DNA of 39,971 bases. It comes from an uncultured Hyphomicrobiales bacterium (GTDB lineage: Bacteria > Pseudomonadota > Alphaproteobacteria > Rhizobiales > Beijerinckiaceae). Positions within the stretch are counted from its first letter, which is position 1, and the number at the start of each line of letters is the position of its first letter. The stretch lies in assembly GCA_903900975.1 (NCBI GenBank), contig CAIUPE010000102.1:1-39971 (forward strand), in the 5' to 3' direction. Position numbers and translations under genes: made by a program. The notes under the pieces are model-generated. The model was not told the origin of the DNA. It saw only the letters and a list, made by a program, of their open reading frames with translations, and made no database searches. This document shows, piece after piece, positions 1 to 8,625 of the stretch.

Positions 1-144
1 CGGGGTCGTCAGCCCACTGCACGTGCCAAATCCGAACAGGTGATAGAACTGCATAAAGGTGGTTTAGGTGCTAGTGCAATTGCCGCTCAACTGGGCATAT
101 CAAGGGCAAGCACCTACCGTATTATTAGTGACATACAAAGATAG
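1..144 (+). CDS. Serine recombinase (resolvase/invertase), C-terminal end, partial
   Basis: The reading frame is open from the left edge to a TAG stop and gives 47 residues. They match the C-terminal helix-turn-helix of Hin/Tn3-type serine recombinases: a basic G-R-Q-x-x-A start, then a helix with A-x-x-L-G-I-S-R-x-S-x-Y-R, the DNA-recognition part that binds the crossover-site repeats. The catalytic N-terminal domain lies outside the window, so whether the gene is intact cannot be judged. It suggests a transposon, phage or integrative element ends at or just left of the window. Family assignment is fairly secure; the exact subfamily is not. Confidence 0.8.
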   Translation, partial: RGRQPTARAKSEQVIELHKGGLGASAIAAQLGISRASTYRIISDIQR

Positions 145-203
145 ATGCATGGTTCAATGTGTTACTTTATACCTATAACAATAAGGTCTTTCGTAACACG
201 ATG

Positions 204-241
204 TGGGCAATTGGGTAGGTCATTTTTTACCCATTGACCCA
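204..241. repeat. Imperfect inverted repeat in AT-rich intergenic DNA
   Basis: The arms share TGGG, CAAT and GGGTA blocks, separated by single-base bulges, around a T-rich loop. The repeat lies in the AT-rich stretch between the recombinase fragment and the DddQ-like gene (145-371), where no gene is seen. It could be a terminator for the recombinase, a recombination-site remnant or an operator for the next gene. The sequence alone does not decide. Confidence 0.4.
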
Positions 242-371
242 ATGCGTATATGCGATAAGTTATTGAAGTTGCAGTTGTAATGCGTTTTAGTTATCCGGTA
301 ACGGGTTGCGAATTGGACCTAAGCGGCACCATTTTATCAATCCTTTTTTCCACGGTTTGGATGTTTCTTGC

Positions 372-992
372 ATGGTCAAGATCACAGTTGCTGCCGTGGC
401 TCGACGGTTGATCGAACAGGTCCGGTCACGATTGGCGCCTTCGTCGGAAATGGGTGTTGCCGAAGTATTGGTTCGGCTTGGTGAACAGGATCTTGGCCCT
501 CGCGTTTTCCAACGGCCAGAGCCGAATTTGCTTCCGGTGGTCGACTATCTTGATGAATGTCTTGCCGAAGTTGCGGTATTTGATCCGATAATTGCGCGCG
601 CTGTTGGCGAATTGCGTCCCGATCTCCGTTGGCTGCAATCGAAAGCGTATAATGACGCCCTGCTTGGCACGGGATTTATCCAAAATTATGGTTGGTGCGA
701 AATCATTGGTCCTAATGGTTTTTTTCCAGGCAATGATTTTCTAATGGGCTTGCTGATGCTTGGGCCGAACCAACATTATCCCGATCACCTGCATCCCGCG
801 CCGGAACTCTATTGGCCTCTGACTTCCCATACCGAATGGCGGAAGGGAGACGAGCCCTTGACGCCTAAAGCAGCGGGTACCGTTATCTGGCATCCTCCCC
901 ATATCGTCCACGCGACGCGGACCGGCTTAACACCGCTGCTCGCCTTTTGGAGCTGGACGAGGGCTACGGCAACACCGGCACGTTTGCTTTAG
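372..992 (+). CDS. DddQ-like cupin, dimethylsulfoniopropionate lyase family
   Basis: This 206-residue protein is close in length to DddQ (about 200 aa). The N-terminal half is helical. The C-terminal cupin carries Y136-P-x-H139-x-H141-x3-E145-x-Y147 and a second motif P-P-x-x-x-H180, followed by L-L-A-F-W-S-W. These match the metal ligands and active-site tyrosines of the cupin DMSP lyases, which cleave dimethylsulfoniopropionate to dimethylsulfide and acrylate. The ATG at 372 fits the family length; an in-frame TTG at 306 would add 22 residues. Its stop overlaps the convergent PfkB kinase gene by 4 bp. The superfamily contains members with no known DMSP activity, and a soil-type genome with a sugar locus alongside leaves the substrate open. 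Family membership is well supported; DMSP cleavage is an inference. Confidence 0.8.
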   Translation: MVKITVAAVARRLIEQVRSRLAPSSEMGVAEVLVRLGEQDLGPRVFQRPEPNLLPVVDYLDECLAEVAVFDPIIARAVGELRPDLRWLQSKAYNDALLGTGFIQNYGWCEIIGPNGFFPGNDFLMGLLMLGPNQHYPDHLHPAPELYWPLTSHTEWRKGDEPLTPKAAGTVIWHPPHIVHATRTGLTPLLAFWSWTRATATPARLL

Positions 993-2014
993 ACCAAAGG
1001 TGGCGGCCTAAAGCCCCATCGTTCTGCAAGCGCAAGCGTCTCGCCGGCGGAGACGACTCCCGTTGTCGTTGATACCGCGCGCATGGATGCTGCAGCGGTT
1101 GCATGACCAAACCGCAGAGCCTCGCCAATCGGATAGCCTTCATGCCAGAAATAGAGAAAACCTGCCGCAAATGCATCGCCTGCCCCGTTGACGCCGGCAA
1201 TTTCCTGCGTCGGAAGTTGGGCTGAGCCGACCGTAAAAACACCGCCATCGCGGTTCATTGCGATAGCACCTTCTGGAAAATGGACTGCTGCCAACGTTAG
1301 AGGGCCGAGAGCGAGCACCTTGCGTAGCGCTTCGACAATGCGGGGCGGAAGCGTTCCATTCCCGTCCCGGGTTTCGACGTCGGCCACGGCTCCGATCTCG
1401 TAATCATTAACAATCAACAAATCGAGATGGGGCAGGCAGGAGCGACCAAAATGGCGAACCTTCTCACGGGTGGTGGAGACCAATTCAAGATTTGTCTGTA
1501 AGCCTTTCTGGCGAGCAGCGCGCAGGACTGTGGCCCAGCCGGTGGTATCGTCACCCCACGGGTCGTCCATGCGTCTGTGGGCACCTGGCAAGCCAAGATG
1601 GAGAATACGAGCCTTGGTGGTACTAAAATCGAAATGGTCAGGACACAGCGCATCCGCTACGCCAGGGTAATAAAGGTGGGTACGCCGGCCGCTTTCAAGC
1701 GCGTTGAAACAGTCGCAAAAAGCCGTCATACCCTCGGGTAGTGTTTGAAGGCCATGACGGTCGATGCCTGCGGCATCGCATTGCGATAGTAAAAAACGAC
1801 CATCGTCATCGTGACCGACGACCCCCATGGTTTCAACCGGAAAGGCGGGGTCGAGCTTTTTCAGATCAATTGCCATGTTTGAGCCTGAACCTCCGCCTTG
1901 CCGGTCCAACTCGAGGATCGTGCTCATCGTATCTTCCAACGGCCAAACCGGCACCGACTTGTTATTGTCGACGCACCAAGACCCAGCCGTCAGAATGCCG
2001 CGGCGTTCCGTCAT
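989..2014 (-). CDS. PfkB/ribokinase-family carbohydrate kinase
   Basis: This 341-residue protein has the PfkB signatures. A glycine-rich G-G-G-S-G-S-N near residues 40-46 lies in the N-terminal substrate-binding region. The C-terminal A-G-V-N-G-A-G-D-A-F places the anion hole and catalytic Asp at about 277-280. The family phosphorylates sugars or sugar derivatives with ATP in the cytoplasm. The ATG has a GAGGG ribosome site 7-8 nt upstream and begins only 10 bp after the aldolase-like gene, so the two are almost certainly co-transcribed. A kinase next to an aldolase suggests phosphorylation followed by C-C cleavage. The sugar specificity cannot be read from the sequence. Confidence 0.88.
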   Translation of the reverse strand: MTERRGILTAGSWCVDNNKSVPVWPLEDTMSTILELDRQGGGSGSNMAIDLKKLDPAFPVETMGVVGHDDDGRFLLSQCDAAGIDRHGLQTLPEGMTAFCDCFNALESGRRTHLYYPGVADALCPDHFDFSTTKARILHLGLPGAHRRMDDPWGDDTTGWATVLRAARQKGLQTNLELVSTTREKVRHFGRSCLPHLDLLIVNDYEIGAVADVETRDGNGTLPPRIVEALRKVLALGPLTLAAVHFPEGAIAMNRDGGVFTVGSAQLPTQEIAGVNGAGDAFAAGFLYFWHEGYPIGEALRFGHATAAASMRAVSTTTGVVSAGETLALAERWGFRPPPLV

Positions 2015-2024
2015 CGGGTTGCCC

Positions 2025-3008
2025 TCACGCCTGCTTTAATACCGCTTCGGTGATGATTGTATCATCGTCAAGCGGACGGGTAGGAACAATGCGGGCCGTT
2101 GCAAGGGCATTGTGGTATGATGCAACAGCTTCGGTCGGCGTTAGAGCGCCATCGGCAACCGCCCGCATATGCCGGACCATCTCAAGCGGAGATTCGGCCA
2201 GATTGATCTTGCGACCAAACAAAGCAACCCGTGCGCCATATTTCTCGGCTTGATGGATCAATTCAAAACAATCGCGGGTTGTGCCGGCGCCACCACCGAG
2301 AACGCCCACCACCAGACTCGGATCATAGGACGCTAATTCATCAAGCGCACGCGGTCCATTATAGGCAATTTTCAAGAATTGTGGCCGTTCCAAATCGGTT
2401 AATCCGGCTAAGCACCGTACAATCGCGTCATTGACATAACGCGGCATATCTTCGGCTGACAGGCCCGGTACGTTGGGATTAAAGACTTCGAGAAAATACT
2501 TCATGCCGTGCGCAAGCGCATCTTCGCGAAACTCGGTAAACGCTTCGAGCGAATAATGGTCGGCATCCAGATCATTGTTGAAGGTAATCGAATAAAGACC
2601 AAGGCTGCTATAGGGAATGGTCCGCATGATCGAGGCGGTGCGGAACGGGCGCGAAGCCTGATGGTGATAGGTTGCGCCGCGATGCCGCCAAATATCCGTC
2701 GTGTCATTGGCGCGAATAGCGAAAGTGACGTTAGAGCCTTCGACTACGCCGCGATGGTAAAGCTGTTGGAGGTTGGATAACGACGTCAGCATGATGTCGA
2801 CGACGTCTTGTTTGATAACGGCCTCGACCGATTCGAGAAATTCCGAGCGTGTTTTCAAACGCGGCGTCGAGCCATCGGCAAGGCGCAAAGGCCCCACGGC
2901 GTGCATGCCCGGCCCCATATCAGGGTCTTTCGCGTCGGCGATAATAAAATCGCTGCGGCTATAGTGGCCAGCATGAATACGCACCAGTTTTTCATCCAGT
3001 CTCAACAT
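2025..3008 (-). CDS. DeoC/LacD-family class I aldolase-like protein
   Basis: The predicted protein has 327 residues and resembles Schiff-base aldolases with a TIM barrel. F-L-K-I-A-Y-N-G has a candidate Schiff-base Lys213. G-V-L-G-G-G-A-G-T-T-R-D (about 235-246) and F-G-R-K-I (264-268) look like the phosphate-binding ends of strands 7 and 8. Such enzymes split ketose phosphates, for example tagatose 1,6-bisphosphate, into triose units. ATG 3008 follows a GAGGGTGGGA stretch; a GTG at 3020 is an alternative. The gene is immediately upstream of the PfkB kinase, so the pair may form a two-step sugar-breakdown module. It is often annotated only as hypothetical. The superfamily call is moderate and the substrate unknown. 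Confidence 0.7.
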   Translation of the reverse strand: MLRLDEKLVRIHAGHYSRSDFIIADAKDPDMGPGMHAVGPLRLADGSTPRLKTRSEFLESVEAVIKQDVVDIMLTSLSNLQQLYHRGVVEGSNVTFAIRANDTTDIWRHRGATYHHQASRPFRTASIMRTIPYSSLGLYSITFNNDLDADHYSLEAFTEFREDALAHGMKYFLEVFNPNVPGLSAEDMPRYVNDAIVRCLAGLTDLERPQFLKIAYNGPRALDELASYDPSLVVGVLGGGAGTTRDCFELIHQAEKYGARVALFGRKINLAESPLEMVRHMRAVADGALTPTEAVASYHNALATARIVPTRPLDDDTIITEAVLKQA

Positions 3009-3039
3009 CTTAGTTCCCACCCTCTTTAAAAGCGAAGCT

Positions 3040-3060
3040 TTATTATTGGATTATTATTGG
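3040..3060. repeat. Tandem 10-bp direct repeat upstream of the aldolase/kinase pair
   Basis: TTATTATTGG occurs twice, separated by one base, giving an 11-bp pitch close to one helical turn. It lies 30-50 bp upstream of the aldolase start, in the gap after the MFS gene. It may be a regulator-binding site or simple AT-rich repetition. Confidence 0.35.
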
Positions 3061-3082
3061 CATGTTGGTTCAGCGAGTCCAG

Positions 3083-4285
3083 TTAAGCTTTAAGCAAGGG
3101 GCGTTTTGATTCAGCCCATTCGGTCAGCACAAACGCCAACAGGCCAAAGCCTGCAAAACCCGCAGCGAGTGGGATGACCGTGTTGTTGTAGGTTTGCCCG
3201 ACAAGCGTGCCCCCGACCATCGAAATGACCGAGAAAATGAAGCCTGATACGGCCGATGCCATGCCCGCTATATGACCAACAGGCTCAAGGGCCAGCGCGT
3301 TATAGTTGCCAAACAGCAGTCCATTACAGAAGAAATTGGCGAAGAGATAAACGCCGAGCAAGGCCAGCGGCGGTTTGCCGCCACAGGCGATGGCCAGAGC
3401 CAAAAACACGAGCGAGAGTCCGATGCTGGCCCGCAAGGCCCATTTTGTGATCGCACGCATGCCAAGCCGCATCACAAATCGGCCATTGGCCACCGTTGAA
3501 AGGGCGAGGGCAACCGCAAAACCCGCAAACCAGATCGTGAACAAGGCTCCCTGCTCGTAAAGCTCGGCAAAGATCTGTTGGGACGTTCCGAGATAGGCAA
3601 TCAGCCCGCTGAATACACAGCCTGTCGCCAGCGTATAACCCAGCGTGACCGGATGGCGGACGGCTTCCTTGCCCGACGCAAAAAGCGCCAAGAACGAATA
3701 AGGGCGCCGCCGATCCATCGGCAAAGTTTCCTCTTGCCTGAAACCCAACCAAAGTCCTGCCAATAAGGCTGCGATAAAGAAGCCGCCGAAAATGAACCGC
3801 CAATGGAAGAAAAACAGCACCAATTGGCCGATCGATGGCGCCAAGATGGGTACCAACATGAAGACGGTCATGACAAAGGACATCACCCGAGCCATCGCCG
3901 ATCCCGCCAGTCCGTCACGAACCATCGCGGTCGAGACAAAGCGCGGCGATGCCGCTCCCAAGCCTTGGATAAAACGCCCAGCCAGCATCGTGGAGAAGGT
4001 GGTTGCGAAAAGGCAGGTGAGAGCGCCAATCGCAAAGATAACGAGCCCAATAAAAATAGCCGGCTTGCGACCAATCGAATCGGATGCTGGTCCATAGATC
4101 AGCGTTCCAACGGTCATGCCTCCAAACAGTGCGGTGATGATGAATTGCCGGTCATTGGGGTCGGCGGCTCCCAAATCATGAGCGATTACGCCAATGGCGG
4201 GGAGCATCGTGTCGATCGACAACGCCACCAAGGCATTAAGAAACGCGACGAGGAGAATGAATTCGGCCGTACTGTTACGAGACAT
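3083..4285 (-). CDS. MFS transporter, Bcr/CflA-like drug exporter
   Basis: This 400-residue protein has about 12 hydrophobic segments. The loop 2-3 signature G-P-A-S-D-S-I-G-R-K-P near residues 66-76 and the D-T-M-L-P-A motif in helix 1 are typical of the DHA1 (12-TM) proton-driven exporters, Bcr/CflA branch. It would export a small hydrophobic or drug-like molecule across the inner membrane. Its ATG overlaps the stop of the SGNH esterase gene in a TGATG arrangement, so translation is probably coupled; a GTG three bases earlier is also possible. The partner esterase and the flanking sugar genes hint at export of a sugar derivative, but the substrate is unknown. Confidence 0.85.
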   Translation of the reverse strand: MSRNSTAEFILLVAFLNALVALSIDTMLPAIGVIAHDLGAADPNDRQFIITALFGGMTVGTLIYGPASDSIGRKPAIFIGLVIFAIGALTCLFATTFSTMLAGRFIQGLGAASPRFVSTAMVRDGLAGSAMARVMSFVMTVFMLVPILAPSIGQLVLFFFHWRFIFGGFFIAALLAGLWLGFRQEETLPMDRRRPYSFLALFASGKEAVRHPVTLGYTLATGCVFSGLIAYLGTSQQIFAELYEQGALFTIWFAGFAVALALSTVANGRFVMRLGMRAITKWALRASIGLSLVFLALAIACGGKPPLALLGVYLFANFFCNGLLFGNYNALALEPVGHIAGMASAVSGFIFSVISMVGGTLVGQTYNNTVIPLAAGFAGFGLLAFVLTEWAESKRPLLKA

Positions 4286-4923
4286 CACGCGAGCATTGCT
4301 TTCAATTTAAGGGCGACGGCCTTTCCGATGGCCTGATGGTTGGCGGCATCGAAATGGATGCCATCAATCGGGGATATGTGGGCGACGGAGCCGAGGGGGA
4401 AGAAGTCGATATTCCGCGTTGCCGCAATGGCCTGCAAACACCCGGGGAGCTGACTCGATTTATCAGCACCGCCCGTAAACATCTCACCGAGCCACCCGGT
4501 TTCTAAAATGACGGGCGGCGCAAGTAGAAGGATTTTGGTCGTTGGATTGGTAAACACGGCAGCTGACTGGATGATATCTACCAATACGCTAACGCCAGCG
4601 GCGATATCGGATGGACGTAATCCGAAGCGGGCTTTTAGATCATTGACGCCAAGGGCAAGGACGACCGCATCGAGCGGCGCGTGGCTTTCAAGGCAGGGCA
4701 ACAGGTAAGTTTTTCCGTTCTTATGAGGCCCTTCGATAGGGTCGTCATGGACGGTGGTGCGGCCGGGTAGACCTTCTTCGATCATACGGAAGCCTTCCCC
4801 TAATTCGGCGGAAGCAACGCCGGGCCAGCGTTCGCCGAAGGAAAAACGGGCGATATCCTTTGAATCCCGCATCGGCTTGGTGCCATGCGTGTTGGAATCA
4901 CCATAACAGAGGATCGATTTCAC
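4285..4923 (-). CDS. SGNH/GDSL-type esterase (arylesterase-like)
   Basis: This 212-residue protein shows all four SGNH blocks: G-D-S10-N-T-H-G at the N terminus (nucleophile Ser10), G54-R-T-T, G-V-N94-D and the C-terminal D187-G-I-H190-F with the catalytic Asp and His. Length and motif spacing resemble the arylesterase/acyltransferase group of the family. No signal peptide is visible, so it probably acts in the cytoplasm on a small ester. The start is a GTG with GGAG upstream. The 3' end overlaps the MFS transporter gene, suggesting the two proteins handle the same compound, for example deacylation followed by export. That link is inferred from the overlap only. Confidence 0.88.
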   Translation of the reverse strand: MKSILCYGDSNTHGTKPMRDSKDIARFSFGERWPGVASAELGEGFRMIEEGLPGRTTVHDDPIEGPHKNGKTYLLPCLESHAPLDAVVLALGVNDLKARFGLRPSDIAAGVSVLVDIIQSAAVFTNPTTKILLLAPPVILETGWLGEMFTGGADKSSQLPGCLQAIAATRNIDFFPLGSVAHISPIDGIHFDAANHQAIGKAVALKLKAMLA

Positions 4924-4956
4924 GTTGGTCGGCTCCGCCTTTGAGATATCGGCCGT

Positions 4957-5943
4957 TCAGAGATTAAGGGCGCCCATCGCGGCGGCTGGATAGCGATCGC
5001 CCTTTGCAACACCGGCAGGAAAAGCAGCGTTGAGCGCTGCGAGCTCGGACGGTGTTAGCGACACCTTCAGCGCATTGAGATTTTCTTCGAGATAGGAAAT
5101 CCGACGCGTTCCCGGAATGGGCACAATGTCGTTACCTTGCGCCATGACCCAAGCCAAAGCGATCTGTGCGGGTGTCGCTCTTTTGGTTTGGGCCATGCTT
5201 TCGACGATGCCCAGCAAAGCACGGTTCGCTGCAATATTGTCTTCGGCAAAACGGGGTGAAATCTTGCGGAAATCGCCATCGGGCAAATCGGCGTTGGACG
5301 CGAAACGACCGGTCAAAAAGCCGCGTCCGAGAGGAGAATAGGGCACAAAGCCGATGCCCAGTTCGCGAATAGTCGGGAAAATCTCGGCCTCCGGATCACG
5401 ACTCCAGAGCGAATATTCCGTCTGAAGAGCGGAAATCGGATGCACGGCATGCGCCCGCCGGATCGTTTTGGGGGCGGCTTCGGAAAGTCCAAGATACCGA
5501 ACCTTCCCGGCTTTGACGAGATCGGCCATGGCACCAACGGTGTCTTCAATCGGCGTTTGAGGATCCACCCGGTGCTGGTAATACAGATCGATCACATCGA
5601 CGCCGAGGCGCTTCAGGCTCGCGTCGCAGGCACTTTTGACATAATCGGGTTTGCCGGAAATGCCCAAGCGCTCGCCATTCGGACCACGCACATTGCCGAA
5701 TTTTGTCGCGATGATCAGGCCGTCGCGGCGACCCTTGATGGCTTTTCCTAATAAAATCTCGTTATGGCCCGAGCCATACATATCCGCGGTGTCGATCAAG
5801 GTTACCCCTAAATCGATGGCACGGTGAATGACGGTGGTTGAGGCTTCATCATCGAAGGCACCGTAAAATTCCGACATGCCCATACAACCGAGACCTAGGG
5901 CAGACACACGCAAGCCTTGTTTTCCCAGCAATCGATGTTCCAT
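4957..5943 (-). CDS. Aldo/keto reductase
   Basis: This 328-residue protein is a (beta/alpha)8 NADPH-dependent carbonyl reductase of the AKR superfamily. Visible motifs are the N-terminal [19 protein letters not shown] with catalytic Asp and Tyr, A-T-K-F-G with the catalytic Lys, and Y-Y-Q-H-R with the catalytic His. I-P-G-T-R-R near the C terminus contacts the cofactor phosphate. The ATG has AAGGA 8 nt upstream. It lies 82 bp downstream of frcK and 33 bp upstream of the SGNH esterase on the same strand, so it may be read from the frc promoter or its own. The substrate is probably an aldehyde or sugar carbonyl but is not specified by sequence. Confidence 0.9.
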   Translation of the reverse strand: MEHRLLGKQGLRVSALGLGCMGMSEFYGAFDDEASTTVIHRAIDLGVTLIDTADMYGSGHNEILLGKAIKGRRDGLIIATKFGNVRGPNGERLGISGKPDYVKSACDASLKRLGVDVIDLYYQHRVDPQTPIEDTVGAMADLVKAGKVRYLGLSEAAPKTIRRAHAVHPISALQTEYSLWSRDPEAEIFPTIRELGIGFVPYSPLGRGFLTGRFASNADLPDGDFRKISPRFAEDNIAANRALLGIVESMAQTKRATPAQIALAWVMAQGNDIVPIPGTRRISYLEENLNALKVSLTPSELAALNAAFPAGVAKGDRYPAAAMGALNL

Positions 5944-6025
5944 GATGCCGATCCTTTTGCATGGCGATGAAGACAGATAAACCGCAATCTAGTTGATCAC
6001 GGAGAAATGACATAGCCGTGTATTG

Positions 6026-6664
6026 TCAATCCAGCAGGACAATATCTGCAGGGCGGCTCTCCGATAGAACGGTATGGGCATTGGCGAGGTCATTGCCTCG
6101 CGCGCGCCGGGCGGCGGCGACAGGTTCAAGTCCATGATCGAGCCATCGTTGAATCAAGCGTTGCTCAATGGTCTCGATCAGAGGTTTCAACAAGACTGTA
6201 AGATCAAAAAGGGCAGCCAATTCGCACCAGACGGGTCGATCAAGGAGAAGATAATTTCCTTCGATGATCAGCAGGCGTTGATTTGCCCGAATGATGCGGG
6301 CGGAACCCCGCGACAGATCGATTGAACGGTCGAAAACCGGCGTTGCAATATCGCCTTTTTCTGTTCTGAGACGTCGAAGCAGGGCGACAAATCCATCGGC
6401 ATCGAAGGTTTCCGGTGCCCCTTTCCGGTCCCGCATGGCACGGGAGTCCAATATAGCATTGTCGAAGTGGAAACCGTCCATCGGGACCACTTCGGCGGGA
6501 CGATCCACCATCCGTTTATTCAGCGCCAAAGCAAGGGCGTCGGCAACGGTGCTTTTACCCGCTCCGGGTGGCCCCGCAATGGCCACCATGAGGCGCGAAT
6601 GGCCGTCATCACGCTTTGTGACGGCCTGGCAGAGACGATCAACAACGGTTTGAAGGTCTGCCAA
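6026..6664 (-). CDS. frcK: FrcK-like kinase of the fructose uptake operon
   Basis: This 212-residue P-loop kinase resembles uridine kinase and pantothenate kinase. The Walker A G-P-P-G-A-G-K-S-T is at 31-39. M-D-G-F-H-F-D-N, the D-R-S-I-D substrate loop and I-I-E-G-N-Y-L-L follow. It corresponds to FrcK, the fourth gene of the frcBCAK fructose/ribose/mannose import operon described in Sinorhizobium meliloti, thought to phosphorylate an imported substrate. It starts 6 bp after frcA at a TTG without an obvious ribosome site, consistent with translational coupling. Family and context are clear; the phosphorylated sugar is inferred. Confidence 0.85.
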   Translation of the reverse strand: MADLQTVVDRLCQAVTKRDDGHSRLMVAIAGPPGAGKSTVADALALALNKRMVDRPAEVVPMDGFHFDNAILDSRAMRDRKGAPETFDADGFVALLRRLRTEKGDIATPVFDRSIDLSRGSARIIRANQRLLIIEGNYLLLDRPVWCELAALFDLTVLLKPLIETIEQRLIQRWLDHGLEPVAAARRARGNDLANAHTVLSESRPADIVLLD

Positions 6665-6670
6665 AGGAGA

Positions 6671-7456
6671 TCAGGCTGCCAAGGCTTCGGGCGGTGGTTC
6701 CTTCGCGCCGGTCATGAAGGCAACCGCATCAGACATCGTGTAATCTTTTGGATTGATCACACAGAGCCGTCGGCCTAAGCGGTTGATGTGAATGCGGTCT
6801 GCAACTTCGAAAACATGCGGCATATTGTGCGAAATCAACACAATCGGCAGGCCGCGCTTTTTGACGTCCAGAATTAGCTCCAGCACGCGGCGTGATTCCT
6901 TGACACCGAGTGCTGCTGTTGGCTCGTCCATGATAATCACGCGAGAGCCAAAAGCCGCAGCGCGGGCAACCGCCACGCCTTGACGCTGGCCGCCGGACAG
7001 CGACTCAACAGGCTGCTCGATGTTCTGAATGGTCAGAAGACCGAGTTCGCTGAGTTTTTCGCGGGCGAATTGGTTCATGCCTGAGCGATCAAGCGTCCAT
7101 AGCAGCTTGCCCAGGATGCCCGGCTTAAGCCGTTCACGGCCCAAGAACATGTTTTCGGCAATCGATAGCGCAGGTGAGAGCGCCAGATTCTGATAAACCG
7201 TCTCGATGCCGGCGGCACGCGCATCCTGCGGCGAGCGGAAGTGAACGACGTCGCCATTGAGACGAATTTCGCCATGATCGGGCGCTATTGCGCCTGTCAG
7301 CGCTTTGATCAGCGTGGTTTTGCCCGCGCCATTGTCGCCAATAACCGCAAGAATTTCGCCCGGATAAAGGTCAAAATCGGTATTGTTGAGCGCTACGACA
7401 TGGCCATAACGCTTGGAAAGGCCTCGCGCCGACAGAACAGGTTGTTGTCCACTCAC
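6671..7456 (-). CDS. frcA: Fructose ABC transporter ATP-binding protein FrcA
   Basis: This 261-residue single ABC domain has Walker A G-D-N-G-A-G-K-T-T, signature L-S-G-G-Q-R-Q, Walker B V-I-I-M-D-E-P-T-A-A and a switch His in L-I-S-H-N. It powers sugar import by the CUT2-type FrcBCA transporter. Most CUT2 ATPases are fused tandem domains of about 500 aa; a single domain of this size matches S. meliloti FrcA. The start is taken as GTG 7456: GGAGGG lies 7 nt upstream and the GTGA overlaps the frcC stop. An ATG at 7477 would add 7 residues inside frcC. Confidence 0.92.
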   Translation of the reverse strand: MSGQQPVLSARGLSKRYGHVVALNNTDFDLYPGEILAVIGDNGAGKTTLIKALTGAIAPDHGEIRLNGDVVHFRSPQDARAAGIETVYQNLALSPALSIAENMFLGRERLKPGILGKLLWTLDRSGMNQFAREKLSELGLLTIQNIEQPVESLSGGQRQGVAVARAAAFGSRVIIMDEPTAALGVKESRRVLELILDVKKRGLPIVLISHNMPHVFEVADRIHINRLGRRLCVINPKDYTMSDAVAFMTGAKEPPPEALAA

Positions 7457-8535
7457 TGTGTAGCCCTCCGCAACCATTGATCGATCGCCACGGCGAGAAT
7501 GATCAGAACGCCGATGGTGAGATATTGCCAGTATGAATCGACGCCCGCGAGCGCCAAGCCGGTCGAGAACACGCCAACAATGAGCGCACCCAATACCGAA
7601 CCAAAGAGCGAACCGCGCCCGCCAAATAGCGATGTGCCGCCAATGACGGTTGCCGTAATCGAATCGAGATTCACTTGATCAAAGCTCTCTGGATTAATGG
7701 TGCCGACGCGACCAATCGAAATCCAAGCGCCAAAGGCACAGACGATGCCTGCTACGACGTACACCGATAAAAGGACGCGTTTGGTTTGGATGCCAGCCAG
7801 AAGGGCAGAATCGGGATCGTCGCCCACGGCATGAACATGGCGGCCCCAAGGTGTGCGGTTCAGCACATACCAAGCCACAACCGCGGTAAGAACAAGCGCT
7901 ATACCACCGTAAGTGACTTCGGCACCTGCACCGAGTTTAATCGTCTGTCCAAAGAAATCGAGGAAGGGTGCGGTATCTTCAATGTCCGACGCACGGATCG
8001 ATTCCGAACCGGAATACCAGAGCTTTAATGTCTTGAAGATCCCCAAGGTACCTAGGGTGACAATAAAAGGGGGTAGCCGCCAATAGGCTACAAATACCCC
8101 GTTAAGGCACCCCATCGCACCACCAGCAACGAAGCCAATCAGAATAGCGAACCAAGCGGGTAAACCCAATTCAACGGCGAGCTTACCCATGACCAGTGAA
8201 CATAGGACCATTAGCTGCCCGACCGCGAGATCGATACCTGCTGTTAAAATCACCATCGTCTGGGCAATCGCGACAATACCGGTCACGGTAACTTGCTGCA
8301 GGACCAGTGAAAGCGTGCTGAGTTTAAGAAAATTATTGGCGACCAAGCCGAATCCGAGAACGCTCAGGATCAAGACACCGGCTGGAATTGCGGTTGGTGT
8401 CGTCCGCAGAAAATCGCGAAGGATATCAAACGGACCATTTCGGTCCTGCTCGAAGGAAGCTACCGAGCTGTCTGCTTTATCGAGCACGGCTTCAAAATCT
8501 GAGATTGTTTTTTGAGGTTCAGAATTCGCGCTCAT
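7453..8535 (-). CDS. frcC: Fructose ABC transporter permease FrcC
   Basis: This 360-residue inner-membrane protein belongs to the RbsC/AraH (CUT2) permease family. After a hydrophilic N terminus of about 45 residues there are roughly eight to ten hydrophobic helices. Conserved stretches include T-A-G-I-D-L-A-V-G-Q near residue 105 and V-I-G-G-T-S-L-F-G-G-R-G-S near 300, which belongs to the permease/ATPase coupling region. It forms the sugar channel with FrcA. Its length equals that of the characterised rhizobial FrcC as I recall it. A long hairpin lies between frcB and this gene and probably lowers its expression relative to the binding protein. Confidence 0.93.
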   Translation of the reverse strand: MSANSEPQKTISDFEAVLDKADSSVASFEQDRNGPFDILRDFLRTTPTAIPAGVLILSVLGFGLVANNFLKLSTLSLVLQQVTVTGIVAIAQTMVILTAGIDLAVGQLMVLCSLVMGKLAVELGLPAWFAILIGFVAGGAMGCLNGVFVAYWRLPPFIVTLGTLGIFKTLKLWYSGSESIRASDIEDTAPFLDFFGQTIKLGAGAEVTYGGIALVLTAVVAWYVLNRTPWGRHVHAVGDDPDSALLAGIQTKRVLLSVYVVAGIVCAFGAWISIGRVGTINPESFDQVNLDSITATVIGGTSLFGGRGSLFGSVLGALIVGVFSTGLALAGVDSYWQYLTIGVLIILAVAIDQWLRRATQ

Positions 8536-8625
8536 CGGCGGGTTCCCATTTCATTTTTCCAGCATAAGCCGTCGTTCCGGCTTACGGGGCGCACACGGCA
8601 AGCGGTGCGTCGATCTCTTCTTAGT

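Noticed and set aside
3803-4336. A 177-codon plus-strand frame opposite the MFS gene
   Set aside because: It is a charged translation antisense to transmembrane helices, typical of a shadow frame.
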